A DNA stretch of 64,000 nt from Macrostomum hystrix (GCA_950097015.1 CATNEN010000024.1:6772001-6836000), one strand, 5' to 3'; shown: positions 49,196-60,274, counted from the first letter of the stretch. The notes: generated by a model not told the origin, from the letters alone. A program made the numbers and translations.

Positions 49196-50135
49196 CGTGC
49201 GATCATTGCAGGGGATGCGGAACGCGAAATTTGTATAAAATCTAGACAAATCGAAAACAATGAAGGAGCCTTGATTGATGACGAAGTCGTGATTAGGCAG
49301 ATTTCAAACAGAAATTCTACGATCATTCCAGCTACTAATTAGCTCTAGAATCAATTTTGTAAAACCAACTTCAGATGGTATATTCGAACATTCAGATGGA
49401 AAATATACTAGGCCATATAAGAGCTATATTCATTTATTGTCACAACGTCAGAGGTTAAGGTAAGTCGAAACTATATTTTAAGCTTCTTATTTAAGTTTTT
49501 TTATTTCCTATATACCTAGGACAGAGAGCAACAAAGAGTCTTAGTGAGTCTTTGTCAAGCTGTAATTTTTTAAAACATTAGTTAAGATCAGCTAAAATAG
49601 TTATACATCAGCGAACACAGCAGAGAAAAAATGTTACAAGGAAACAAAACTGATAAACGGTATATGACGAAAATCATATAACTATGACCTAATGCACAAA
49701 GACTTACATAAAAAATCGAATGTCAGGAAAAGCAGTAAAAAGGAATTGCATTATCAGACACTTTTGAAAGCAGATAAAAATGCTTTGCCTATGAAGGCTA
49801 CAAAGAAGCAATGTTTGTGCTAATAAAAGTGGCTTTTGTCGGAAAAATAAGAAAAAAAGGTAGAAAAATGCTTCTTAAAAAGTAATATTGAGTCAACTTG
49901 TAACAAATAGCTACACTTACTGGAAAAAAATAGTTTTTTATTTAATAGAAATGAATAAGAAAATGCTCAGCTAGCTAGACATAGATATAAAATTAGGTAA
50001 GCTATTTAGCTACCTGTCATAAAAATAAGTAAATGTCTGCCAGGTGTAAAACAACTTCTTTTTCGAATCCTTGTCAATAAGTAAGCCAGAAAAAAACTAA
50101 TACATGTACGAGTATGTACATCAAACAATCCAGAG
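49196..50135. other. Unique AT-rich region
   Basis: No gene recognised. It should include the 3' UTR of the minus-strand gene whose stop is at 50136-50138. Confidence 0.45.
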
Positions 50136-50512
50136 TTAAATGAAAACTGTCTTTGCTGCCTCAGACACCTGAGGTCCTGAAATGTTTGAAAATAGTAATT
50201 GTGAGGCAAATACCAGTGAAACATTGAAGAGAAACCGCTCGTGCCAGATAATGAGACGCTACTGCGAGTACAGTGAATAAAGTGTTAAAACGGCCATTTT
50301 AGGGCTACCAATATCAATAGGAGATTTTTATAGGGAAGGTCAGGCAGCCTTAATGTGATAGAGAGGGAACTAATAAACAAATTAACTTAGAGTAAACAAA
50401 TGACTTACCAAGATAAACATGAAACAGGTTCAGTGCTCGGAAAGCCTGGAAGTGAAAAACTATTGGAAATGTATACTCGCTTGGCCAAGCCATCGCATTG
50501 GAGGAGCACTAC

Positions 50513-50553
<41 letters not shown>

Positions 50554-53500
50554 TGGAGGAGGGCTGCAGGCAATCGCACATCATTGAGTGACACTAGACC
50601 CGCAGCCAGAAAGGAGGCAATTCTGCACATTCCGCTGACTCCTGAGCATACACTCACACAGGTGTGTACATCCGCCCTGATTTTCTTATCGTCAGGCAGT
50701 GTACACACTTTCATGGTGCCTTGAAAGTTGGCCCTCAAGGGCGTAAATTGCGCGACAAGCCCCCGGGCCTTCTCTCCGCGGCTGCGCCCCAAATGAATGT
50801 GGCCTCGCCACGGAATCGAGCTCAGGGACCGTGGTGCGAGAGGCAATCGTGTTAGCATTGCTATAATATTATATGTTAAATGCAAACAAGCTCTAACCTG
50901 GACTCCAATGTTGTAAAAATATCGCACTGTAGACGGGCTGCGGTGAAACAGGTCAGTAGCCAGCTGACAGCAGCTGAAACTGCTGCCAAAATCGATGCTA
51001 GGATCACTGGGATTAACAAATGGAGCCGTGCTAAGTTCTTTGAATAGTGCTACTTCGAGTCCGGGACCACTGCCGCTTCCGCTGCTGCTAGCGCCCATGT
51101 TGTTGTTTTCGTCCTTGCATAGGCCGCAACTGCCGCTATCTGGTTTGGTTAGATGTGCATGCAAAACTTTTGCATAAACTGTAACACATGTCCCTACTAG
51201 ACTGCAACAGCTGACACAAGTCCCAACTAGACTGCAACAGCTGACACAAGTCCCAACTAGACTGCAACAGCTGACACAAGTCCCAACTAGACTGCAACAG
51301 CTGACACAAGTCCCAACTAGACTGCAACAGCTGACACAAGTCCCTACTAGACTGCAACAGCTGACACAAATGGAAGACTTACAATTGAATTCCATAGTGT
51401 AAAAAGCGTCCCTGTTACGCAAGCAGTAAACGGTCTGTAAATTAGAGAAATTATTTAGGGCGCAAGTTGAATCCTTAGATTCCGATAATGCTCATGCGTT
51501 CAGGCGTTAAGTGAATAAAATTAGATTTTACATCGCTTCATAGCGTTGCAGGCATTCAGTCACCCCTGACCTTCAGGGTGTGGTGCCTCAATCCACACAA
51601 GGCATTCAGTCCCCCCTGACCTTCAGGGTGTAGTGCTTCAATCCACACAAGGCATTCAGTCCCCCCTGACCTTCAGGGTGTAGTGCTTCAATCCACACAA
51701 GGCATTCAGTCATCCCCTGACCTTCAGGGTGTAGTGCTTCAATCCACACAAGACATTCAGTCACCCCCTGACCTTCAGGGTGTGGTGCCTCAATCCACAC
51801 AAGGCATTCAGTCACCCCCTGACCTTCAGGGTGTGGTGCCTCAATCTACACAAGGCATTCAGTCACCCCCTGACCTTCAGGGTGTGGTGCCTCAATCCAC
51901 ACAAGGCATTCAGTCACCCCCTGACCTTCAGGGTGTAGTGCTTCAATCCACACAAGGCATTCAGTCATCCCCTGACCTTCAGGGTGTAGTGCTTCAATCC
52001 ACACAAGACATTCAGTCACCCCCTGACCTTCAGGGTGTGGTGCCTCAATCCACACAAGGCATTCAGTCACCCCCTGACCTTCAGGGTGTGGTGCCTCAAT
52101 CCACACAAGGCATTCAGTCACCCCCTGACCTTCAGGGTGTGGTGCCTCAATCCACACAAGGAATTCAGTCACCCCCTGACCTTCAGGGTGTAGTGCTTCA
52201 ATCCACACAAGGCATTCAGTCCCCCCTGACCTTCAGGGTGTAGTGCTTCAATCCACACAAGGCATTCAGTCACCCCCTGACCTTCAGGGTGTGGTGCCTC
52301 AATCCACACAAGGCATTCAGTCACCCCCTGACCTTCAGGGTGTAGTGCTTCAATCCACACAAGGCATTCAGTCCCCCCTGACCTTCAGGGTGTAGTGCTT
52401 CAATCCACACAAGGCATTCAGTCACCCCCTGACCTTCAGGGTGTGGTGCCTCAATCCACACAAGGCATTCAGTCACCCCCTGACCTTCAGGGTGTGGTGC
52501 CTCAATCTACACAAGGCATTCAGTCACCCCCTGACCTTCAGGGTGTGGTGCCTCAATCCACACAAGGCATTCAGTCACCCCCTGACCTTCAGGGTGTAGT
52601 GCTTCAATCCACACAAGGCATTCAGTCACCCCCTGACCTTCAGGGTGTAGTGCTTCAATCCACACAAGGCATTCAGTCCCCCCTGACCTTCAGGGTGTAG
52701 TGCTTCAATCCACACAAGGCATTCAGTCACCCCCTGACCTTCAGGGTGTGGTGCCTCAATCCACACAAGGCATTCAGTCACCCCCTGACCTTCAGGGTGT
52801 GGTGCCTCAATCCACACAAGGCATTCAGTCACCCCCTGACCTTCAGGGTGTGGTGCCTCAATCCACACAAGGCATTCAGTCACCCCCTGACCTTCAGGGT
52901 GTGGTGCCTCAATCTACACAAGGCATTCAGTCACCCCCTGACCTTCAGGGTGTGGTGCCTCAATCCACACAAGGCATTCAGTCACCCCCTGACCTTCAGG
53001 GTGTAGTGCTTCAATCCACACAAGGCATTCAGTCACCCCCTGACCTTCAGGGTGTAGTGCTTCAATCCACACAAGGCATTCAGTCCCCCCTGACCTTCAG
53101 GGTGTAGTGCTTCAATCCACACAAGGCATTCAGTCACCCCCTGACCTTCAGGGTGTGGTGCCTCAATCCACACAAGGCATTCAGTCACCCCCTGACCTTC
53201 AGGGTGTGGTGCCTCAATCCACACAAGGCATTCAGTCACCCCCTGACCTTCAGGGTGTGGTGCCTCAATCCACACAAGGCATTCAGTCACCCCCTGACCT
53301 TCAGGGTGTAGTGCTTCAATCCACACAAGGCATTCAGTCACCCCCTGACCTTCAGGGTGCGGTGCCTCAATCCACACAAGGCATTCAGTCACCCCCTGAC
53401 CTTCAGGGTGCGGTGCCTCAATCCACACAAGGCATTCAGTCACCCCCTGACCTTCAGGGTGTGGTGCCTCAATCCACACAAGGCATTCAGTCACCCCTGA

Positions 53501-56500
53501 CCTTCAGGGTGTGGTGCCTCAATCCGGGCATTCTGATAATTCCCTGATCGATGGGGCAGGCAAGACGCAAAAGTGCCACATAAGAAATGCTCCCCCCTCA
53601 CCTGCACGCCAACATTGAAAAAGAAGACAACGGTGATTGGAGTCAGTTGGAAGAGATCAGTGCCAGCCTGGCAGCGACTGTAGCCGGCATTCAGCTGAAT
53701 AGGCAGCACTGGTAGCAAAGGATTTGGCGCGGGCAGCGGTGCCATGGAAACCGAGGCCAGGAAGGCTGGCATGCTAAAACGGCGTCGCGTCTGCTGCGGC
53801 GGCAGGTGATACAGGTGGGTGTAATCTTTTGGCTGCGGCTGCTGCGGCGGCAGCTGATACAGGTGGGTGTAATCTTCTGGCAGCGGCTGCTGCGGCGGAT
53901 GATTTTGCTTTCCCAGCGTCCAACGGCTAAGCAGGGATTGAGTGTTGATTTATCAGAACAATTACCAGTAATAAATTACCGGTATTAAATTAATATAAAT
54001 GCACTTGTCATTCGCTACAAGAGCTCTAAACAATATACTAATTCATCTGATTTACCTAATAAAAATTAAACAAAAATTAATCGCCTTACCCAGTGACATT
54101 CCTTGGCCTCTCGCAAGCCCATCCAGTTTTGTTCTGCTCAGACTTTGGCATTGTCAGTTTTAGCTGGCTAAAATTGCTAGCGCCCCGAGCGGCAAACCTG
54201 TTCGAGTCGTCCTTGTCTACTGGAAGTAGTTCAAAATTGGGCACAGAATATAAAACTCTAATTGTGTACTCAAATTGTCAAGGAAACAGGCCCAGTTGTG
54301 CCAATTCCACCAGTTGCTTTGACAGTTCATTAGCCTGCTCATTCACCGGTTGCATTGACAGTTCATTAGCCTGCTCATTCACCGGTTGCATTGACAGTTC
54401 ATTAGTCTGCTCATTCACCGGTTGCTTTGACAGTTCATTAGCCTGCTCATTCACCGGTTGCATTGACAGTTCATTAGTCTGCTCATTCACAGGTTGCTTT
54501 GACAGTTCATTAGTCTGCTCATTCACAGGTTGCTTTGACAGTTCATTAGTCTGCTCATTCACAGGTTGCTTTGACAGTTCATTAGCCTGCTCATTCACAG
54601 GTTGCTTTGACAGTTCATTAGTCTGCTCATTCACCGGTTGCTTTGACAGTTTATTAGCCTGCTCATTCACCGGTTGCATTGACGGTTTATTAGCCTGCTC
54701 ATTCACCGGTTGCTTTGACAGTTCATTAGCCTGCTCATTCACCGGTTGCATTGACAGTTTATTAGCCTGCTCATTCACCTGGTTGCTTTGACAGTTCATT
54801 AGTCTGCTCATTCACAGGTTGCTTTGACAGTTCATTAGCCTGCTCATTCACCTGGTTGCTTTGACAGTTCATTAGCCTGCTCATTCACCTGGTTGCTTTG
54901 ACAGTTCATTAGCCTGCTCATTCACCTGGTTGCTTTGACAGTTCATTAGCCTGCTCATTCACAGGTTGCTTTGACAGTTCATTAGCCTGCTCATTCACCG
55001 GTTGCTTTAACAGTTTATTAGCCTGCTCATTCACCTGGTTGCATTGACAGTTTATTAGCCTGCTCATTCACAGGTTGCTTTGACAGTTCATTAGCCTGCT
55101 CATTCACCGGTTGTATTGACAGTTTATTAGCCTGCTCATTCACCGGTTGCTTTGACAGTTCATTAGCCTGCTCATTCACCGGTTGCATTGACAGTTTATT
55201 AGCCTGCTCATTCACCGGTTGCTTTGACAGTTCATTAGCCTGCTCATTCACAGGTTGCTTTGACAGTTTATTAGCCTGCTCATTCACCGGTTGCATTAAC
55301 AGTTTATTAGCCTGCTCATTCACCTGGTTGCATTGACAGTTCATTAGCCTGCTCATTCACCGGTTGCATTGACAGTTTATTAGCCTGCTCATTCACCTGG
55401 TTGCTTTGACAGTTCATTAGTCTGCTCATTCACAGGTTGCTTTGACAGTTCATTAGCCTGCTCATTCACCTGGTTGCTTTGACAGTTCATTAGCCTGCTC
55501 ATTCACCTGGTTGCTTTGACAGTTCATTAGCCTGCTCATTCACCTGGTTGCTTTGACAGTTCATTAGCCTGCTCATTCACAGGTTGCTTTGACAGTTCAT
55601 TAGCCTGCTCATTCACCGGTTGCTTTAACAGTTTATTAGCCTGCTCATTCACCTGGTTGCATTGACAGTTTATTAGCCTGCTCATTCACAGGTTGCTTTG
55701 ACAGTTCATTAGCCTGCTCATTCACCGGTTGTATTGACAGTTTATTAGCCTGCTCATTCACCGGTTGCTTTGACAGTTCATTAGCCTGCTCATTCACCGG
55801 TTGCATTGACAGTTTATTAGCCTGCTCATTCACCGGTTGCTTTGACAGTTCATTAGCCTGCTCATTCACCGGTTGCTTTGACAGTTTATTAGCCTGCTCA
55901 TTCACCTGGTTGCATTGACAGTTTATTAGCCTGCTCATTCACCGGTTGCATTGACAGTTTATTAGCCTGCTCATTCACCGGTTGCTTTGACAGTTCATTA
56001 GCCTGCTCATTCACCGGTTGCATTGACAGTTTATTAGCCTGCTCATTCACCTGGTTGCTTTGACAGTTCATTAGCCTGCTCATTCACCGGTTGTATTGAC
56101 AGTTTATTAGCCTGCTCATTCACCGGTTGCTTTGACAGTTCATTAGCCTGCTCATTCACCGGTTGCATTGACAGTTTATTAGCCTGCTCATTCACCGGTT
56201 GCTTTGACAGTTCATTAGCCTGCTCATTCACCGGTTGCTTTGACAGTTTATTAGCCTGCTCATTCACCTGGTTGCATTGACAGTTTATTAGCCTGCTCAT
56301 TCACAGGTTGCTTTGACAGTTCATTAGCCTGCTCATTCACCGGTTGCATTGACAGTTTATTAGCCTGCTCATTCACCGGTTGCTTTGACAGTTCATTAGC
56401 CTGCTCATTCACCGGTTGCATTGACAGTTTATTAGCCTGCTCATTCACCTGGTTGCTTTGACAGTTCATTAGCCTGCTCATTCACCTGGTTGCTTTGACA

Positions 56501-57040
56501 GTTCATTAGCCTGCTCATTCACCTGGTTGCTTTGACAGTTCATTAGCCTGCTCATTCACCTGGTTGCTTTGACAGTTCATTAGCCTGCTCATTCACCTGG
56601 TTGCATTGACAGTTTATTAGCCTGCTCATTCACCTGGTTGCTTTGACAGTTTATTAGCCTGCTCATTCACCGGTTGCTTTGACAGTTTATTAGCCTGCTC
56701 AGATAGCAAAACAGAATGACAGTGCTCACTTACCACGGCTGTTACCCAGATCAGCCGCTAGTCTAGTTCGACCGGTTGTGACACCAGGTCTATCTCTCCA
56801 GTGCACGTCGGCTTTGAGGCCCAGTGTCTGACGCAGAGCAGCGATCTCGGGCCTAGATTGAGTGGAAGCGGCCGCAGCCGCGGCGGTCAGAGTTGGCCCA
56901 GTGGCCATGGCGGCTGACATCAGTGTTCGACCGAATGAGGACAGGCGACAAATAGGAAGCTCTAGACAGCGGCCACGAATGCTACAGTTACTTGAGTCGT
57001 TGGGCAGGTAGACAATGCACGTGTTGGATTCGGAATTCAC
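50136..57040 (-). CDS. Unrecognised multi-exon gene, 3' part, with duplicated motif
   Basis: Seven minus-strand exons with GT-AG borders and consistent phase throughout: 57040-56734, 54219-54090, 53926-53602, 51434-51383, 51178 (or 51139)-50898, 50445-50409 and 50176-50136 (stop TAA). They give about 390 residues with no in-frame stop. The first visible exon opens at an acceptor, so 5' exons are missing and would lie beyond the intronic array and the virus-like element. The protein is low-complexity and polar early (Ala and Pro/Gln runs) and contains two related ~25-residue motifs, TDLFQLTPITVVFFFNVGVQ and TDLFHRSPSTVRYFYNIGVQ, each ending exactly at an exon junction. An in-frame 48-bp duplication in exon 3 repeats DYTHLYxLPPQQ. 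I do not recognise the family and assign no function. Confidence 0.72.
50511..50850 (-). mobile_element. tRNA-derived SINE, copy B, with (TTA)n tail
   Basis: Same family as 36066-36378. Shared blocks include GGGCCTTCTCTCCGCGGCTG and the B-box GAGCTCGATTCC read on the minus strand. The head's A-box region is eroded (GCTAACACG). The 3' tail is a clean (ATT)n of about 14 units at 50511-50553. It occupies almost the whole intron between the exons at 50409-50445 and 50898-51178. Confidence 0.8.
51175..51370. repeat. 30-bp intronic minisatellite
   Basis: Six nearly identical copies of a 30-bp unit, CTAGACTGCAACAGCTGACA plus CAAGTCCCAA, filling the short intron between the exons at 51383-51434 and 50898-51178. 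The unit contains CAGCTG and the acceptor-like TTGCAG on the minus strand, so the splice acceptor of the next exon is ambiguous. Confidence 0.95.
51550..53525. repeat. 51-bp intronic minisatellite with hairpin
   Basis: About 39 copies of a 51-bp unit containing GGCATTCAGTCACCCCCTGA, CCTTCAGGGTGTGGTGCC and TCAATCCACACAA. CCCTGA and TCAGGG form a 6-bp stem with a 3-nt loop. Units alternate GTGGTGCC and GTAGTGCT. The length is divisible by 3, so 100-190-codon frames appear on both strands; they are not genes. Confidence 0.97.
54290..56705. repeat. 33-bp intronic minisatellite
   Basis: About 72 copies of a 33-34-bp unit containing TTGACAGTTCATTAGCCTGC and TCATTCACCGGTTGC. Extra-T units (CACCTGGTTG) shift the frame. 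Rare variants TTGCTTTAAC (55002 and 55620) and TTGTATTGAC (55111 and 55729) both recur at a shift of 618 bp, proving a segmental duplication inside the array. It lies in the intron between the exons at 56734 and 54219. Confidence 0.97.
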
Positions 57041-57119
57041 CTGGGAATGGATAGTTTCAAGTTAACTGACGATTATTCATTTGTAAAGTAAAGGCAGGTA
57101 CTTTCGATTCAAAACCTGC

Positions 57120-58770
57120 GATTGGTTGGATTCTGAGCTCACCATCTGAGACTAGTTTTGCTCTGAGCTCACCATCTGAGACTAGTTTTACTCTGTGCTC
57201 ACAATCTGAGACTAGTTTTGCTCTGAGCTCACCATCTGAGACTAGTTTTGCTCTGAGCTCACCATCTGAGACTAGTTTTACTCTGAGCTCACAATCTGAG
57301 ACTAGTTTTGCTCTGAGCTCACCATCTGAGACAGTTTTGCTCTGAGCTCACCATCTGAGACTAGTTTTACTCTGTGCTCACAATCTGAGACTAGTTTTGC
57401 TCTGAGCTCACCATCTGAGACTAGTTTTATTCTGTGCTCACAATCTGAGACTAGTTTTGCTCTGAGCTCACCATCTGAGACTAGTTTTACTCTGTGCTCA
57501 CAATCTGAGACTAGTTTTGCTCTGAGCTCACCATCTGAGACTAGTTTTGCTCTGAGCTCACCATCTGAGACTAGTTTTGCTCTGAGCTCACCATCTGAGA
57601 CTAGTTTTGCTCTGAGCTCACCATCTGAGACTAGTTTTGCTCTGAGCTCACAATCTGAGACTAGTTTTGCTCTGAGCTCACCATCTGAGACTAGTTTTGC
57701 TCTGAGCTCACCATCTGAGACTAGTTTTATTCTGTGCTCACAATCTGAGACTAGTTTTGCTCTGAGCTCACCATCTGAGACTAGTTTTACTCTGTGCTCA
57801 CAATCTGAGACTAGTTTTGCTCTGAGCTCACCATCTGAGACTAGTTTTATTCTGTGCTCACAATCTGAGACTAGTTTTGCTCTGAGCTCACCATCTGAGA
57901 CTAGTTTTGCTCTGAGCTCACCATCTGAGACTAGTTTTGCTCTGAGCTCACCATCTGAGACTAGTTTTGCTCTGAGCTCACCATCTGAGACTAGTTTTGC
58001 TCTGAGCTCACCATCTGAGACTAGTTTTGCTCTGAGCTCACCATCTGAGACTAGTTTTACTCTGAGCTCACCATCTGAGACTAGTTTTGCTCTGAGCTCA
58101 CCATCTGAGACTAGTTTTGCTCTGAGCTCACCATCTGAGACTAGTTTTACTCTGAGCTCACCATCTGAGACTAGTTTTGCTCTGCGCTCACCATCTGAGA
58201 CTAGTTTTGCTCTGAGCTCACCATCTGAGACTAGTTATACTCTGTGCTCACAATCTGAGACTAGTTTTGCTCTGAGATCACCATCTGAGACTAGTTTTGC
58301 TCTGAGCTCACCATCTGAGACTAGTTATACTCTGAGCTCACAATCTGAGACTAGTTTTGCTCTGAGCTCACCATCTGAGACTAGTTTTGCTCTGAGCTCA
58401 CCATCTGAGGCTAGTTTTATTCTGTGCTCACCATCTGAGACTAGTTTTATTCTGTGCTCACAATCTGAGACTAGTTTTGCTCTGAGCTCACCATCTGAGA
58501 CTAGTTTTGCTCTGAGCTCACCATCTGAGACTAGTTTTACTCTGAGCTCACCATCTGAGACTAGTTTTGCTCTGAGCTCACCATCTGAGACTAGTTTTGC
58601 TCTGAGATCACCATCTGAGACTAGTTTTGCTCTGAGCTCACCATCTGAGACTAGTTTTATTCTGTGCTCACCATCTGAGACTAGTTTTATTCTGTGCTCA
58701 CAATCTGAGACTAGTTTTGCTCTGAGCTCACCATCTGAGACTAGTTTTGCTCTGAGCTCACCATCTGAGA
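57120..58770. repeat. 30-bp minisatellite abutting the virus-like element
   Basis: About 55 copies of an exact 30-bp unit containing CTCTGAGCTCACCATCTGAG and ACTAGTTTTG. TGAGCTCA is a perfect palindrome in each. TTCTGTGCTCACAATC variants alternate in a semi-regular order. It ends abruptly at 58770 where the element begins. Confidence 0.97.
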
Positions 58771-58792
58771 GTAGTATGCAAGAGGGGGCTTC

Positions 58793-59080
58793 TAGGACAA
58801 AAATAATCGCAGCCTCCATTATCCACAAACCATTACTTTTATTATTCCCGAAGAGATCAGGAAAAAAAGGGTCCTCGCCCCTCTAAAAACTCCGTCTCCA
58901 TATTCTAAATTCTCTACTTTTAATATCCCACATCAGTTTGTAAGTTGAATATCTAGGACAAAAATTATCGCAGCCTCCTTAATGCACAAACCATTACCTT
59001 TCCTGAAGGAACAAGGTTCCCCCGCCAAAAAAAAAATACTTTCCAGTTTCTGAACTTGGACAAAAAAATTACCGCAGCCA
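58793..59080. repeat. Subterminal triplicated motif of the element
   Basis: AGGACAAAAATAATCGCAGC followed by CTCC and CACAAACCATTAC occurs at 58793-58837 and, with small changes, at 58953-58998. A shorter third copy (GGACAAAAAAATTACCGCAG) is at 59057-59080. The sequence after copies 1 and 2 is also related, so the duplicated unit is about 160 bp. It sits between the element's edge and its first gene, where replication or terminal signals would be expected. Confidence 0.7.
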
Positions 59081-59217
59081 CTCCCTAAGAGATCATGCAC
59101 AAAATAGCGAAGCTGCAAAAAGCGTGCCAAGACAATCAAATTAGCACTAAAATCCCAATCAAGACCCCAAACCTTGGGTGCTCATCCTCCGAAAAAAAAA
59201 TTAAATTCACATTAAAA

Positions 59218-59469
59218 ATGCTCCCAATCGTCTCTCCAGGATCTTATTACAAAAGGCATGAGCCTAATTACAAGAGTAAGTACCAATGCAAACGAGAATG
59301 CAGCGAGTACATGAAGAAATATTGGCCCGGCGTTGATATCAACGTCCCTAATATTAATCAAGCTCTCCAAAGTCACTGGTTTCATAAGTATGGAGTAACC
59401 TACGTCAAGGACTATGACAGCTACTATAACTTTGCAGAAATCATTAAGCAGCTTACATTCTCTCAATGA
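59218..59469 (+). CDS. Small unknown gene of the element (83 aa)
   Basis: An ORF with an ATG at 59218, or possibly 59095 (124 codons). The downstream start is preferred because it follows an A-rich leader like those of the other element genes and the extra N-terminus looks non-coding. The product is small, basic and rich in Tyr and Trp (SYYKRHEPNYKSKYQCKREC, KKYWPG, HWFHKYG), with two Cys. It meets the minor capsid gene tail to tail with a 17-bp overlap. No family recognised. A TTG-started minus-strand frame over the same bases encodes hydrophobic segments but lacks an ATG. Confidence 0.5.
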   Translation: MLPIVSPGSYYKRHEPNYKSKYQCKRECSEYMKKYWPGVDINVPNINQALQSHWFHKYGVTYVKDYDSYYNFAEIIKQLTFSQ

Positions 59470-60250
59470 TCAACGTCAATACAAACTCTTCACCGTTGAA
59501 ATCAACGCCAACACCATCTTCAGTCTCAAACTGCAGCACAATCTCGTGAATCTCCTTATTACTTAGCACAACTCTTTTCACTGGATTTGGTTTCTCTACC
59601 AGCATCTGTCCTCCAGGAACAGAGTTTGAGATGTTGTACAAAATATTCGTTCGCTTCCCCTTAAATACCCAATCACGACTGAGATTACTTCTGATTAGAA
59701 TATTCAAACCCTTTACAATATCTGCGATATTGGGTGCTAAGAACAGACCGCTTTTATACACTTTCTTCTCGAATCCCAATTCCCTATACCATGTGTCATC
59801 TTTAAATTCAACCTCCGCATCTTTGTGAACTTGCATGACCACTCTCATTACAGTGAGATCATAGGATAGTTTGACAGGGAACAGTTTCTTCTCTGGCTTG
59901 CTCTCATTGGGTGTTTCAAAATGGCCTCTTTTAGTAAAAATATTTTCTAGAAAGTAATTGTAGGTATCCACACTTTGCGTGCTTACAGGGAATACCACAG
60001 CTTCTGCTGCTGCACCTCTCCATTTGTAATGAAACTTATTATTTGCTGCTGTCACATTGGGAACGTTTGACCAACCAGTGAAGTCGTTAAGATATACATG
60101 GTAATTAGCACTTGGATCCAGGCGAATCGCCTGCTGTAATTTTTCAACAAATATCCCGTTTGGGTCATTAATTCGCCCAGCTATTGTAATAGGAATGCTC
60201 TCCTTAGAGTGAGAAATAATATTATTTAGTCTTTCAGCAATCGCTTCCAT
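59453..60250 (-). CDS. Penton-like minor capsid protein
   Basis: 265 residues, complete, with an ATG start 24 bp after the major capsid stop, so the two probably form one transcription unit. A segment around residues 50-75 (YLNDFTGWSNVPNV then NNKFHY) matches the conserved W-x-N...N-N-x-F pattern near the N terminus of single jelly-roll penton/minor capsid proteins of Polintons, virophages and giant viruses. Its role would be to form the five-fold vertices of an icosahedral particle. The C-terminal part is beta-rich by composition (VKRVVLSNKEIHEIVLQFE). The length fits the family. The assignment rests on motif recognition and gene order, not on a search. Confidence 0.7.
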   Translation of the reverse strand: MEAIAERLNNIISHSKESIPITIAGRINDPNGIFVEKLQQAIRLDPSANYHVYLNDFTGWSNVPNVTAANNKFHYKWRGAAAEAVVFPVSTQSVDTYNYFLENIFTKRGHFETPNESKPEKKLFPVKLSYDLTVMRVVMQVHKDAEVEFKDDTWYRELGFEKKVYKSGLFLAPNIADIVKGLNILIRSNLSRDWVFKGKRTNILYNISNSVPGGQMLVEKPNPVKRVVLSNKEIHEIVLQFETEDGVGVDFNGEEFVLTLIIERM

Positions 60251-60274
60251 TTTTCAGCCCCGAAAAAAAAATAT

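Noticed and set aside
50515-50555. (AAT)n as an independent microsatellite
   Set aside because: It is the 3' tail of the minus-strand SINE, as shown by the shorter tail at the same place in the copy near 36.07 kb.
51550-53550. CRISPR array
   Set aside because: The repeats are contiguous 51-bp minisatellite units without unique spacers, in a eukaryotic intron.
59212-59466. Minus-strand 84-codon frame with hydrophobic segments
   Set aside because: It begins at TTG, not ATG, and overlaps a plus-strand ATG ORF with better leader context. The hydrophobicity is probably the antisense effect.
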